Assembly (NCBI RefSeq): GCF_014117325.1
Contig: NZ_CP059732.1
Location: forward strand, 2,927,001 to 2,991,000
Length of the DNA stretch: 64,000 nt
Origin: Spirosoma foliorum
GTDB lineage: Bacteria; Bacteroidota; Bacteroidia; Cytophagales; Spirosomataceae
Reading direction: 5' to 3'
Shown: piece after piece, positions 1 through 10,900 of the stretch
Numbering within the stretch: the first letter of the stretch is position 1
How the letters are laid out: each line of letters starts with the position of its first letter
Program-made: the position numbers and the translations under genes
Notes under the pieces: model-generated
Seen by the model: only the letters and a program-made list of their open reading frames with translations
What the model was told of the DNA's origin: nothing
Databases searched by the model: none

Positions 1-373
1 CGGGACCAAAACGCATGGAAATACGTCCCCAGTGATTGGTACGTCCACCCAGCATTCGAGACCGGAACCAGTAGAATTCGGTACCTTGTTTCGCCGAATA
101 AGGCTCGCCTTCAATATCCCAACCACCCCAGGCAGCGTCAAAATCACCAAATGCACGCGTTGTACCAGCGCCACGGCGAGGTGACTCCCAGGGCCATTTC
201 AATTGGGTAATGTATTTGGGATCAGCTGGGTCAAAATAACCACCCGCTTCTAACAACGCGACTTTTGCACCCGCTTTCGCCAGTGTATAAGCCGCCATGC
301 CACCCCCAGCCCCTGAGCCAACAATGACTACATCATATTGGGTGGGTGCTTTTTGAATCTGAAATGGATCCAT
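1..373 (-). CDS. GMC-family FAD-dependent oxidoreductase, N-terminal part (truncated by window edge)
   Basis: Only the first 124 codons are inside the window; the gene continues past position 1. The start is the ATG at 373. Residues 14-25 read DVVIVGSGAGGG, an FAD-binding Rossmann GxGxxG motif, followed by a second strand ending LLEAGG (acidic residue E42). The motif RMLGGRTNHW near residue 110 is typical of glucose-methanol-choline oxidoreductases, in which it contacts the flavin. No signal peptide is visible in this part. Bacteroidota members of this family usually oxidise sugars or polyols, but the substrate cannot be told from an N-terminus. It lies 201 bp downstream of the porin gene on the same strand. 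Confidence 0.85.
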   Translation of the reverse strand, partial: MDPFQIQKAPTQYDVVIVGSGAGGGMAAYTLAKAGAKVALLEAGGYFDPADPKYITQLKWPWESPRRGAGTTRAFGDFDAAWGGWDIEGEPYSAKQGTEFYWFRSRMLGGRTNHWGRISMRFGP

Positions 374-574
374 GCAGAATTTATAAAGAATAATTGATTA
401 TGCTGCGACAAATAACCCGATTATTATATTAAAAGCAACTAAAGAATAAAATTACCCTAAGTATTACGAAGAAGCCCCTAGTTTGGGCTAGTATTTTCCC
501 AATTTAGATTCTTTTTATTCTGTAAGGCGCACCTCCATCTTTCGGAAATGGCCAACTCTGTTCAAACGAAACTG

Positions 575-2596
575 TCAGTCAAACAAGTACCAATCGACTC
601 CAAACGAGAAACCTCGGCGCATTTGCAGGAAGCCGGGTGAAACAAAATAGCCTGCCTGGGGAAGCCCCTGATTGGCATGAGTCAATTTTACAAACAATCT
701 CGTTCGGTTGATGCGCAGATTCGCATAAATGTCAGCGAGAATAGCCCCCTCTACCTTCTCGGTATTCTGAAGATAAAACTGTTGGGTAACGGGCATATAG
801 GCATCGGCATAATAGGGTGATTTGTAGTGCAGATCGACCCCCGTCTGAATATATAATACCTTTGAATATAGGAATTCATACTGAATGCGGGTATTCATAA
901 AAAACGGAGGAGTATGCAACACGTCGGTATTCGACTGAACGGTGTAATACCCTTGTCCTGAAATCAAAAACTTGCCGAATTGAAAATGATACCCTAAGCC
1001 CGTTCGCACTACACTAAACGAACCATCTACCTGTTGGGGAGTAGCTTTATTATCAAAGTAAATATAGTTCGACAATAGGTAGTAATCCAGGCTAGGTTCG
1101 AGACGCAGCTGTTTATAATGCAGATTTAATTTACCATACGCATGATTGTAGATGGGCAGTGAGAAATTATTACGCCAGAAAAAAATCATGCTCTGATAGC
1201 GCTCCTGCATCAGGGTTGGGTTAGTCGAAATTGACGAATAACCCGCCGTTAGAAACTTACTTTCAAGTTCTCCTTTAATTCGATATAGAACATTCCCTTT
1301 GGTATTCGCACCAAACTCAGCCTCAGCCGTCAATCTGGATAAGCTATCCGGGAAATAATAGCCTAACCAACCGCCTAAAAACGTTTCAAGCCGGGACGTT
1401 TTATAATCGTTAAACGTCGTTCTGGACTCATTGTAATGCGTAGTCTGGCTATAATTCCGAATGCGGAGATAAGCCCGGTAATTGAAAGATGACCCTTTAT
1501 ACTGTGCACTTCCCTTGATCCCAAACTGGTTTTCCAGCAAATTATAGCGGTTTAGCTGAAATATACGCGACGTATCGCCCAGGATGGCGGGGTAAAACCG
1601 GATTGGCGTTGTCGAGCCGGGTGGCGTAACGGCCTGGTTCAAGCTCAGTGTATCGTCCTGGTAAAAATTCTTGTGCGACTGATAGTCAAATTTATGATAG
1701 AGTTGAAAGCCTTTATCAAGTACATATTGATGGTAGGCATGCCAATCGTTATGAATCTCCCAACCGTGCGGCCCCTGCACGGTTGTACTACCACTCCGTA
1801 GTCGCGCATCACCCTCATAGTTATAGATGATAGGCGTGACACCATCGGCTTCCAGACCCGGCAACACCCCACCCTGCTCATCGAGGCTATGGTTCATGTT
1901 GTTGAAATGGGCCAACAGGGTATATTTATCGTTTTTCGAGCGATAATTTGTGTGCAATACGACCGCCCAGTTCTGCGCCAGTAACTTATGCGGGTCGGCA
2001 CTTCCGCTGGTACCAAAAATCTTCTGAGACGTAAATCGCTGGACATTGAACCCCACATTCCAGCGGGGATTAATATTTTGGGCCATATCGAAGCGCAAAA
2101 TATTCTGACTGTTCCCGCCCAACGCAATATACATATCCGTAAAAGGCGACTTTGTATTATAGTATTTTACGTCTTTAGTCTGATATGCATAGGGGTTAAA
2201 TACATAGTAACCTGACTGCGCTCCCAACTGCTGAGGAACCTGCAAAAATACCGGACGTATAGGCGTACCCAGTGTTCCTAGATCCTGCAATTGATTCTGA
2301 CTGCGTTGCACATACGTAAACCGATGAACTTCATCCATCGTGGTATCCAGCGTGTAGAGCTTCTTCCGATTGTTTAGAACATCGTCCTCCAGTACGTATC
2401 GTGTTGACTTAGGACCATAGATAACTTTTGTCGAGTCGTCGATAATACCAGTGCCTTTATTACCCGTCGTGGAAGCAGGCATACTCTGCCGTCCCCCGAA
2501 GCTATTCGGAACCCCACCCGGCATTTGCCCGATCTGTGCCCGGCCCTTGAACGATAGAGCCAGTATAAAAACTAAAACAAGAAAACTCCGATTCAT
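575..2596 (-). CDS. Putative outer-membrane porin (Porin_10-type, 673 aa)
   Basis: The 673-residue product starts with a classical signal peptide (hydrophobic residues 4-17, cleavage near GRAQ at 18-21). A low-complexity Gly/Pro/Ser segment follows, and then a long run of alternating polar and aromatic strands ending in Phe-Asp, as expected for an outer-membrane beta-barrel. The N-terminal pattern (DDSTKVIYGPKSTRY, then LDTTMDEVHRFTYVQ) is that of the Bacteroidota putative-porin family Porin_10. Members are abundant in Cytophagales, but their transport substrate is unknown. The gene lies 63 bp downstream of lpxK on the same strand, so co-transcription with an envelope-biogenesis gene is possible. 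Family assignment is by remembered pattern and not by a search. Confidence 0.8.
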   Translation of the reverse strand: MNRSFLVLVFILALSFKGRAQIGQMPGGVPNSFGGRQSMPASTTGNKGTGIIDDSTKVIYGPKSTRYVLEDDVLNNRKKLYTLDTTMDEVHRFTYVQRSQNQLQDLGTLGTPIRPVFLQVPQQLGAQSGYYVFNPYAYQTKDVKYYNTKSPFTDMYIALGGNSQNILRFDMAQNINPRWNVGFNVQRFTSQKIFGTSGSADPHKLLAQNWAVVLHTNYRSKNDKYTLLAHFNNMNHSLDEQGGVLPGLEADGVTPIIYNYEGDARLRSGSTTVQGPHGWEIHNDWHAYHQYVLDKGFQLYHKFDYQSHKNFYQDDTLSLNQAVTPPGSTTPIRFYPAILGDTSRIFQLNRYNLLENQFGIKGSAQYKGSSFNYRAYLRIRNYSQTTHYNESRTTFNDYKTSRLETFLGGWLGYYFPDSLSRLTAEAEFGANTKGNVLYRIKGELESKFLTAGYSSISTNPTLMQERYQSMIFFWRNNFSLPIYNHAYGKLNLHYKQLRLEPSLDYYLLSNYIYFDNKATPQQVDGSFSVVRTGLGYHFQFGKFLISGQGYYTVQSNTDVLHTPPFFMNTRIQYEFLYSKVLYIQTGVDLHYKSPYYADAYMPVTQQFYLQNTEKVEGAILADIYANLRINRTRLFVKLTHANQGLPQAGYFVSPGFLQMRRGFSFGVDWYLFD

Positions 2597-2659
2597 TAGG
2601 TCAAAAGTACGCCAAAACGCGGCACAGCCGAAAACTCAACTAAACATTACGCTCGGTAT

Positions 2660-3724
2660 TTAAGGATTTTTAAAGGCATTGGCATCCAGAAATTGCGCAA
2701 AACCACTTTCCTGTCCCGACAAAAACTGCACGGCAACAGGCAGATAGAAGAGCGGCAGCTTTGCCCGTTCTTCCGGGCTGAGCAGTGCATCGAGCTTCAC
2801 CCAATCTTTCTCTGTTGTCAGCACGGCTGTAGCTGGCGGCAGGGCAGCCAGAATTTCATCCAGCACAGTTCTCGTATATACATAATGATCGGCAAAACGG
2901 TAATGTTTAGTCAGGTTGAATGTCCGTCTGACGTATTGTTCGAGCGGGTCGGCATTTGCCAGCCCTGAAATCAGGATTACGTCTCTCAAGTCAGGCGTTG
3001 GCTGGTGCGTGGCAAACGCCATTGGAGCACTGTAGGCCAACCCGGCAAAAAAGATCGGTGTATCTGGCTGGGTATACTTCCTAATTCGATTGGCAATCCG
3101 TTGTTGCTCTGTTGCCCATAGATCTGTCGGGCATTTGGTCACTACTATACCATCGGCCCGACGGGCGCCCCTCCTGGGTTCACGCAACCGACCGGCGGGA
3201 AACGGGTAGTCGTCATAAAAAGGGCGATTGTAGTCCATTAACAAGATGCTAAGGTGCGGTTTAACAGCCCGATGTTGAAAAGCATCGTCGAGCAACACCC
3301 GTTTCGTTTCGGGATGAAGAGTTAGTAAGGACTGGATGGCATCGACCCGGCGCTCCCCCACACACACCCTAACCTGCGGGCTAAACTTTCGGTAAAGCTG
3401 TAGGGGCTCGTCGCCAAGGGTATCGGCCGTATCTGTATCGGTAGCAATCCGAAAGCCGCGCGTCCGTCGACCATAGCCCCGGCTCAACGTAGCTGTCTCT
3501 CCGGGCTGACTTGTCACTAAAAAAGCATACCGTTTAATCAAAAATTCGATCATCGGCGTTTTTCCAGTACCGCCAACTGTTAAATTACCTACGCTTATGG
3601 AGTAGACAGAAGGTCGAATTGACTTCAATAAGTGTCTATCAAAGAGCCAATTACGGATACCTATAAGCAGACTATACAGTCCACTGAGTGGCATGAGTAG
3701 CCATTTGCCGACCAAACGTTTCAT
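2660..3724 (-). CDS. lpxK: Tetraacyldisaccharide 4'-kinase
   Basis: LpxK phosphorylates the 4' position of tetraacyldisaccharide-1-phosphate in lipid A synthesis at the inner face of the cytoplasmic membrane. The signature is the P-loop GNLTVGGTGKTP (residues 46-57 from the chosen start), preceded by a hydrophobic N-terminal anchor (LLMPLSGLYSLLIGIRNWLF). The segments GDEPLQLYRK, LLDDAFQHR and LTTEKDWVKL also match LpxK. The ATG at 3724 is preferred because it places the membrane anchor at residue 1; an in-frame upstream start at 3760 would add 12 residues. Length (354 aa) is normal. It is divergent from the menC-like gene, with about 83 bp between starts. Confidence 0.93.
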   Translation of the reverse strand: MKRLVGKWLLMPLSGLYSLLIGIRNWLFDRHLLKSIRPSVYSISVGNLTVGGTGKTPMIEFLIKRYAFLVTSQPGETATLSRGYGRRTRGFRIATDTDTADTLGDEPLQLYRKFSPQVRVCVGERRVDAIQSLLTLHPETKRVLLDDAFQHRAVKPHLSILLMDYNRPFYDDYPFPAGRLREPRRGARRADGIVVTKCPTDLWATEQQRIANRIRKYTQPDTPIFFAGLAYSAPMAFATHQPTPDLRDVILISGLANADPLEQYVRRTFNLTKHYRFADHYVYTRTVLDEILAALPPATAVLTTEKDWVKLDALLSPEERAKLPLFYLPVAVQFLSGQESGFAQFLDANAFKNP

Positions 3725-3807
3725 TAATATTTTCGTAATATTGCCCGGTTGAGCAGCCAAAAGTAGTACTTTTAGGACTGGGAATCCTCGTCCTCGCCAT
3801 CCTTACA

Positions 3808-4900
3808 ATGAGTTTAAAAGCCGACTTCCTACCATACACGTTGCATTTTCGCTTCGAAGCGGGTACGTCGCGCGGCACCCTAACGAAAAAAAAAATCCTA
3901 CATTATCCGGCTCTTTGATGATGAGAACCCGGCTATTGTTGGCTATGGTGAATGCGGCCCTCTTGCTGGCCTCAGCTACGATGATCGGCCTGATTTTGAG
4001 GAATGCCTACATAATTATTGCCTGGAGTTCAACGAATTAGACCTTCAACTGTTTAGCTGGAATCTGCCGATTGTGCTCAATCAGGTGATCAGCCCTAAGT
4101 TTCCGAGCATTTTATTTGGCTTCGAAACGGCTATGCTCGATTTTCTGGCAGGTGGGCAACGTATCATCAAAGCATCAGAGTTTACGACGGGGCAACGCAC
4201 CATTCCAATCAATGGACTGGTCTGGATGGGAAGCCCGGATTTCATGCGCCAGCAAATCGAAGAAAAGTTGCAGGCGGGTTATACAACGCTGAAATTAAAA
4301 ATTGGCGCTCTCGATTTTAATCAGGAATGTGACTTATTGGCTATGCTACGGGATCGGTTTACAGCCGACCAGATCACACTTCGGGTCGATGCGAACGGGG
4401 CGTTTAAGCCCGATGAAGCGATGGCAAAACTAGAACGGTTGGCCACTTATAACCTGCATTCGATTGAACAGCCCATACGCGCTGGTCAACCCGAGTTAAT
4501 GGCCGATTTATGCCGCCACACGCCTATTCCGATTGCCCTTGATGAAGAACTCATTGGCCAAATGGAATACGTGCATAAATTTAGATTACTGAAAAAAATT
4601 CAGCCGCAGTTTATTATCCTGAAACCAACGTTATTGGGCGGATTACGTCATTGTGATGAGTGGATTGAACTGGCCGGTCGATTAAATATTGGTTGGTGGA
4701 TTACGTCGGCGCTGGAATCGAACATTGGGTTAAATGCCATTGCTCAATACACCGCACAGTTCAAACACTTGCTACCTCAGGGGCTAGGCACGGGACAATT
4801 ATACCATAACAATATCGGTAGTCCGCTGTTTACGTCACAGGGTTTCCTCCATTACAACCCGGCTCAACCCTGGGATTTCAGCTCTCTTTCGGCTGATTAA
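3808..4900 (+). pseudogene. menC: o-Succinylbenzoate synthase-like (enolase superfamily), frameshifted at an A10 run
   Basis: MenC dehydrates SHCHC to o-succinylbenzoate in menaquinone synthesis. Translation from ATG 3808 gives a MenC-like N-terminus ending TSRGTLTKKK and then runs out of frame at ten consecutive A (3886-3895), reaching a stop 6 codons later. Removing one A joins it to SYIIRLFDDENPAIVGYGEC and on, without a break, to the stop at 4900. The long downstream frame keeps the enolase-superfamily catalytic groups: KLKIG (Lys pair), RVDANGAF (Asp), IEQPI (Glu), LDEEL (Asp) and ILKPTLLGG (Lys). Either the gene is mutated, the read has an extra A, or slippage on A10 restores the frame. 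Menaquinone is normally essential in this group, which favours error or slippage. A dipeptide epimerase or muconate cycloisomerase is the alternative identity. Confidence 0.75.
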
Positions 4901-4933
4901 TCCAGCACTGCACTACTTAACAAACCGTATCCG

Positions 4934-6433
4934 TTGAACTTACCTGCCGATCATATCCGCTTACTGTTTGGCCTGAAATTACGCCAGCTCCGACTCGACA
5001 AAGGCCTGTCGGTTAGCGAATTGGCCCAAAAATCAGGCTTATCGATTTCGTATGTAACGGAAATAGAAAAAGGGCGTAAATATCCCAAAGCGGATAAGAT
5101 TTCGGCTCTGGCCAATGCGATGCAGGTTGATTATGATTCCCTGGTTTCGCTTAAACTCAGCAAGAAATTAGAACCCATTTCAGACCTGCTGCGCTCGAAG
5201 TTTCTGACGGAAATTCCGCTTGAATTGTTCGGGATCGACCCATCCGATTTGCTGGAGCTACTGGCCGAAGCCCCGGCAAAAGTCAGTGCCATGATTCGGA
5301 CGTTCATGGATATTGCCCTGAGCTATAACATGAGCGTGGAGCGGCTATACCTTACGATGCTTCGGTCGTATCAGGAAATGCACGACAACTATTTCCCGGA
5401 GATTGAAGCCGAGGCCGATCAGTTTCTGACTGAATTTGCCGCGAATGATCGACCGGTTGAAGAAGTCTTGCTAGTCAATCTGCTGAAAACCCGCTACGAT
5501 ATTCGGATTGTGCAGTTCGATACGCTTACCAATCCTGAGTTAGTCTCCCTGCGATCCGTTTTTCGGCCCGAGCAGCAAACGTTACACCTGAATGCCGGAC
5601 TATCTCAGGAACAACGCGTTTTCATTCTGGCAAGGGAAGTCGGATTTCAATTTTTACAGCTCAAAAACCGACCTTATACGTATTCCTGGGTCGAAGCCGA
5701 ATCGTTTGAGCAAATTCTGAATAATTACAAAGCCTCTTATTTTGCCGGGGCTATTCTGATTCGTAGAGAAGCCCTGATTACAAAAATTACCCAGCTTTTT
5801 GCCCGAGATACCTGGAGTAGTGAAGATTTCCTTCAACTCATAACAGAGTTCGGCTCGACACCGGAGCGATTCTTTTACCGACTCAGCAATATTCTGCCAA
5901 GCCATTTTGGCATTGATCAACTGTTCTTTTACCGATTTAACCATGTACCCGGCCAGACGACGTTTAAATTGACCAAAGAGATGCACCTCTCCCGTCAACA
6001 AGGGCCGCGTGGTATTGTCGATGAGCATTTTTGCCGTCGGTGGATTGCCTGGACCATTTTACAGGAACTCCAGTTTTTACAACAGCACAAAGGATTCGAC
6101 GATACCCTTTGTCGGGCACAACTCTCCGAATACGCCGATTCCGGCCTTCAATACCTGATTATTTCAGTGGCGCACCCTTTTCAGCCAGAGTTTCAGCAAA
6201 ACATGAGCGTATCCATGTGTTTTGCGGTCAACGATGCCTTAAAAAGCAAGATGAAATTCCTCAATGCGCCCAATGGAATTAAATCATTAACGGATATCCC
6301 CTTTCGGGTCGTCAATCAAACCTGCGAACGCTGCGGCATATTCGACTGCCGGGAGCGCGTAGCGGCTCCAACCGTACTCCAAAAGAAGCGTCATTTCGAA
6401 GCCACTAAAAAGGCAATGGAAAAACTGAAATGA
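4934..6433 (+). CDS. XRE-family regulator with degenerate IrrE-like and C-terminal Cys domain
   Basis: A helix-turn-helix of the Cro/XRE type fills residues 14-70 (LAQKSGLSISYVTEIEKGRK). It is followed by a central domain like the IrrE/ImmA peptidases and a C-terminal domain with a Cys cluster (C464, C467, C472). The order matches large regulators of short-chain fatty-acid metabolism (ScfR/RamB/PrpR-like group). The peptidase metal motif HExxH is absent: the aligned helix reads AREVGFQ (residues 233-239), so proteolysis is unlikely and the domain may be a ligand sensor. The start is TTG at 4934; no ATG exists between the in-frame stop at 4898 and the HTH. It begins 33 bp after the menC-like gene. 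Its stop codon forms the first three bases of a 36-bp inverted repeat. Confidence 0.8.
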   Translation: MNLPADHIRLLFGLKLRQLRLDKGLSVSELAQKSGLSISYVTEIEKGRKYPKADKISALANAMQVDYDSLVSLKLSKKLEPISDLLRSKFLTEIPLELFGIDPSDLLELLAEAPAKVSAMIRTFMDIALSYNMSVERLYLTMLRSYQEMHDNYFPEIEAEADQFLTEFAANDRPVEEVLLVNLLKTRYDIRIVQFDTLTNPELVSLRSVFRPEQQTLHLNAGLSQEQRVFILAREVGFQFLQLKNRPYTYSWVEAESFEQILNNYKASYFAGAILIRREALITKITQLFARDTWSSEDFLQLITEFGSTPERFFYRLSNILPSHFGIDQLFFYRFNHVPGQTTFKLTKEMHLSRQQGPRGIVDEHFCRRWIAWTILQELQFLQQHKGFDDTLCRAQLSEYADSGLQYLIISVAHPFQPEFQQNMSVSMCFAVNDALKSKMKFLNAPNGIKSLTDIPFRVVNQTCERCGIFDCRERVAAPTVLQKKRHFEATKKAMEKLK

Positions 6434-6514
6434 TATTCTGATGTATGATATAGGATGTATGATGTAATAGCCAGATAATACATCATACATCCTATATCAT
6501 ACATCAGAATATCA
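6431..6514. repeat. Long intergenic hairpin, heptad family C
   Basis: Arms 6431-6466 and 6479-6514 are perfect 36-nt reverse complements with a 12-nt loop. The arm is built from 7-nt words (TGATGTA, TGATATA, GGATGTA). It lies between convergent genes and begins in the TGA stop of the XRE regulator, ending 5 bp from the end of the efflux gene. No T-tract follows, so it is not a standard Rho-independent terminator, although it could end or stabilise both transcripts. Confidence 0.95.
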
Positions 6515-6518
6515 TACA

Positions 6519-7988
6519 TTACCTTGTTCCTCCTCCCAAGGCCCGATACAGACCGACCAAGGCCAAGAACTGGGCTCGTTTGGTCGTGATCAAGGCCAAT
6601 TCGGCATCGAGTACGTTCCGTTGAGCAGTGATAACTTCCAGATAGGTGGCGTATCCATTGGCGAACAACTCATTCGACGTGGCAGCGGCCTGACGTAACA
6701 CATCGACCTCCTGGCGCTGTACATTGGCCACGTTTCGGTAATTGTCTAGCCCCTTCATGCTGCTTACCACTTCCGAAACCCCCGTCAGTATAGCGCGTTG
6801 GTACGAAAAATAGGCTTCCCGGCTTTGTGCTGTCTTAATCACCAGATTTCCCTTAACCTGTTTTCGATTGATGAGCGGAGCAGAAAGTCCACCCAACACC
6901 CCTAATGCCACCGATTGTGGGTTCAACAACACATTGGGACGAAACGCGTTGAATCCCAAATAGGGCGATAGGTTAAGGGAAGGCCAAAACTCAGCCCGCG
7001 CGACCGCCACATCGACATTAGCGGCTTCCAGCTCCCGCTCAGCCTGACGAATATCAGGACGACGGTATACTAATTGAGTAGGCAAGCCCACCGAGACCGC
7101 GTTTGGCAGTAGCTGTTTTTCAATCGATGCACCCCTAGCTACGGCCTGCGGGTAGCGGCCCAATAGCGTATTCAATTGATTTTCAGCTTCAACAATCTCC
7201 TGCTGTACCCGACCCTCCAGACCACGCGTATTAAGCAGCTGCGCTCTGAACTGCTGTACGGCCAGTTCCGTCACCCGACCAGCGGCTTTCTGTACTTCTA
7301 CTAATTCAAGGGCCTTCTGTTGTAGCTCAACGTTTTCGCCAATGATTTCCAGCTCGGCATCCAGGGCTAACAGTGAGTAATATAATCGGGCCACATCGGC
7401 CGTTAGTGCGGTAACGACCAGATTTCGACCTTCTTCGGACGCCAGAACGCGTGTGTAGGCAGCCCGTCGGCCATTGCGGAGTTTTCCCCAGATATCAATC
7501 TCCCACGAACTACGTAGCCCCACGAAGTAGTCGGGTGTTGGGTTTGGAATACGACTTGATCCCGAAATATTATCGGATAAGTTCGTGTCGTAATTACCAA
7601 CTCCGTTCAGGGTGTAACGACCATAGCGATCGACACCCGCTGTAGCAACGGCATCGACTCGCGGCAACAAAGCCCCCTGGCTGATCCCATAGCTGGCCCT
7701 GGCAATATCAATTCGCTGAAGGGCAATTTTCAAATCGGGATTCCGGGCGAGTGCGGTATCGATCAGCGCCACCAGCTTCGTATCCGTAAACAACGTTCGG
7801 TGGGGCCACTCACCAATACTACTTGAATCAACCCGCTCTGCAGTAGAACTCCGAACAAACGACTCAGGTACAGCCATTTTAGGCACCGGAGCAGGTGTAT
7901 GTTGAATCCGGCAACTGCTCAGGTAAACGGCAAAAGGCAAGCTCAATAAAAAAGAAGCGATATTAAGATTCTTGAAGAACGGCACCAT
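6519..7988 (-). CDS. Outer-membrane efflux lipoprotein, TolC/OprM (NodT) family
   Basis: This is the outer-membrane channel of the RND efflux system encoded just upstream. The 489-residue product has a lipoprotein signal with lipobox LSSC (Cys26). Two repeats of long amphipathic helices and short strands follow, as in the OEP fold (IDIARASYGISQGALLPRVD, then LEAANVDVAVARAEFWPSLN). The motif LVYRRPDIRQAERELEAAN is a hallmark of NodT/OprM factors. It overlaps the 3' end of the pump gene by 26 bp, which implies translational coupling within an adaptor-pump-channel operon. Substrate cannot be inferred. Confidence 0.92.
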   Translation of the reverse strand: MVPFFKNLNIASFLLSLPFAVYLSSCRIQHTPAPVPKMAVPESFVRSSTAERVDSSSIGEWPHRTLFTDTKLVALIDTALARNPDLKIALQRIDIARASYGISQGALLPRVDAVATAGVDRYGRYTLNGVGNYDTNLSDNISGSSRIPNPTPDYFVGLRSSWEIDIWGKLRNGRRAAYTRVLASEEGRNLVVTALTADVARLYYSLLALDAELEIIGENVELQQKALELVEVQKAAGRVTELAVQQFRAQLLNTRGLEGRVQQEIVEAENQLNTLLGRYPQAVARGASIEKQLLPNAVSVGLPTQLVYRRPDIRQAERELEAANVDVAVARAEFWPSLNLSPYLGFNAFRPNVLLNPQSVALGVLGGLSAPLINRKQVKGNLVIKTAQSREAYFSYQRAILTGVSEVVSSMKGLDNYRNVANVQRQEVDVLRQAAATSNELFANGYATYLEVITAQRNVLDAELALITTKRAQFLALVGLYRALGGGTR

Positions 7989-10900
7989 TGGTATTCGTTT
8001 TGGTGGATACTGATTTTACGTTGTCGTTGGGCGTTTGTTTCGGTCCAAATCGTTGGGCTAGTTTCGCAAACAGCACATACAGACCAGGGACGAGCACCAG
8101 GCCAAATACCGTTCCGATAAACATGCCGCCCGCTGCTGCCGTACCGATTGATCGGTTACCCAATGCTCCTGCACCCGAGGCAATACAGAGCGGAATTAAC
8201 CCGGCAATGAAGGCCAGCGACGTCATCAGAATAGGCCGTAATCGCGTTACCGCTCCTTCAATAGCTGCCTTAACGATAGGTAGTCCTTCCTGTTGCCGTT
8301 GGTTGGCGAACTCAACAATCAAAATGGCGTTTTTACCAAGCAAGCCAATGAGCATCACCAGCGACACCTGTGCGTAGATGTTGTTTTGCAGACCTGCCAA
8401 TTGCAGACATAGAAACGAGCCCAATAGCCCGGCAGGCAAGGACAACAAAACCGGTAATGGCAAAAACAGGCTCTCATACTGCGCTACCAGCAGCAAATAC
8501 ACGAAGACAAGACAAAGCAAAAAGATCATAATAGCCTGGTCGCCAGATAGCACTTCTTCGCGAGACATGCCCGACCAGGCAAACGAATACCCCTTAGGCA
8601 GCTCTTTATCAGCTACTTCCTGAACAGTTCGTAACGCATCGCCACTACTATAACCTGATGCCGGATCGCCGTTGATCATCGCCGACATGTACATGTTGTA
8701 GCGGGTAATCTGCTCCGGGCCATACACTCGTTCCAGGCGAATGAAATTGGAATACGGCACCATTTCCCCCGCTTTATTCTTAACCCGAAGGTTCAAGATA
8801 TCTTCCGGTTTTGCCCGGTATTCGGGAGAGGCCTGCACCATCACTTTATACATCTGGCCAAACCGGATGAAATTAGACGCATAGTAGCTCCCCATCAGCG
8901 TTTGCAGTGTACTCATAGCATTGTCGATAGATACGCCTTTCTGCGCTGCTTTGTCCTGATCGACCTGTAGCAGATACTGCGGAAAACTTGGGTCGAAACT
9001 CGTAAAAGCATTGCCTATTTCGGGACGTTTTTTCAAGGCGGCAATGAAGGCATCCACCACTTTTTTGGTCTTCTGCAGGTCACCAGAACCCGTACGGTCG
9101 AGCAAGCGTAATTCAAAACCGCTGGAATTACCAAAACCTGGAACCGTTGGCGGTGGAAAAAACTGAATGCTGGCGTCCTGTACACCCTTCGTTTTTGCTT
9201 CCAGAGCAGCAATAACTTCGTCCAGCGACTGTTTGCGTTCGTCCCAGTTTTTGAGGTTGATCATGCCCATGCCGTAAGAAGCACCAACGCCATCGGTCAT
9301 TAAACTAAACCCAGCCAGTGTCGACACGTTTTCAACCGCTTCCATCGTCGAAGCTACCTGCTGAATTTTGTCCAGCACATCTTCGGTTCGTTTCAGGGTT
9401 GCGCCAACGGGCGTGGTTACACTCACGTAAATCATGCCTTGATCTTCGGTCGGAATAAAACCGCTCGGTAACAACGAAGCAATTCCCCAGGTACCTCCCG
9501 CAAACAGGGCCAGCATGCCCAGCGTAATCACCGTCCGACTGGCAACCCGTTTCAGAACTCGCTGGTAACGACCAGTTAACGCATCGAAGCCGCGATTAAA
9601 CCAGGCGAAGAAACGACTCAATATCCCCGTTGCCTGATGGTCGTGCGCTGGGCGTAACAACAGGGCACATAAGGCCGGGGTAAGCGTAACCGCGTTAACA
9701 CCAGAAATAACAATGGCCACCGCCAGTGTGAGTGAAAACTGCCGGTAGAAAATACCCACCGGTCCCGACATGAATGCAACTGGTACGAACACCGCCGACA
9801 TAACCAGCGTAATCGCCACCAGTGCTCCACTAATCTCTTTCATGGCGGCAAACGTAGCTTCTCGGGGCGGCAGGTGGTCTTCACTCATTTTCGCATGCAC
9901 GGCTTCTACCACCACAATGGCATTATCGACCACAATACCGATGGCCAGAACTAAGGCAAAGAGTGTGAGCAGATTGATCGAGAAGCCGATCATGCTCATG
10001 AACGCAAAGGCTCCGACCAACGCGACCGGCACGGCCAATGCGCAGATCAGCGTTGAACGCCAGTCCTGAAGGAACAGGAACACTACCAGGAAAACCAGGA
10101 TGAAAGCCTCGATCAGAGTACGGATTACTTCATGAATAGACGCATCCAGAAAGCGCGACACATCGTAGGCGAAGTTGTAGGTCATGCCAGATGGGAAGTT
10201 GGTTTTCTTCAACTCGGCCATCCGGGTTTTCACGTTATTAATGACATCGCTGGCATTGGAACCGGGCCGTTGTTTAAGCATAATCGAAGCCGATGGTCGC
10301 CCGTCTGTTTTCGACAAAACGTCATAATCGAGGGAACCGAATTCAATTTCTGCCACGTCTTTCAGACGCAAAATTGATCCATTCCCTTCGGCCCGAAGCA
10401 CCAGGTTTTCGTACTGTTTGGGATCGAAGAATTTACCACTGTAGCGAAGCACGTATTGCAGCATTTGCGGAGCGCGGTCGGCACTTTCTCCCGCCTTACC
10501 TGGGGCAGCTTCTACATTCTGCTCACGGATGGCATTGATAATCTCATCGGGCGAGACACCATAGGAAGCCATACGATCGGGTTTAAGCCAGATTCGCATC
10601 GAATACTCCCGTGAGCCCATGATGTCGGCGAATCCTACCCCATCAATCCGTTTTAACTCAGCTAATACATTGATATCGGCAAAGTTGTAAATGAATTTTT
10701 CGTCGACGCTAGGGTCATCGCTGAAAATATTGAGGTATAACAGCATACTGTTTACCTCTTTTTCGGTTGAGACACCCGCTTTGATTACTTCTTCGGGGAG
10801 TTCGTCCAGAACAGTTGTTACGCGGTTCTGGACACTCATCGCTGCCAGATCAGGATCAGTACCGACATTAAAGAACACTTGAATCAGGGTCGACCCATCG

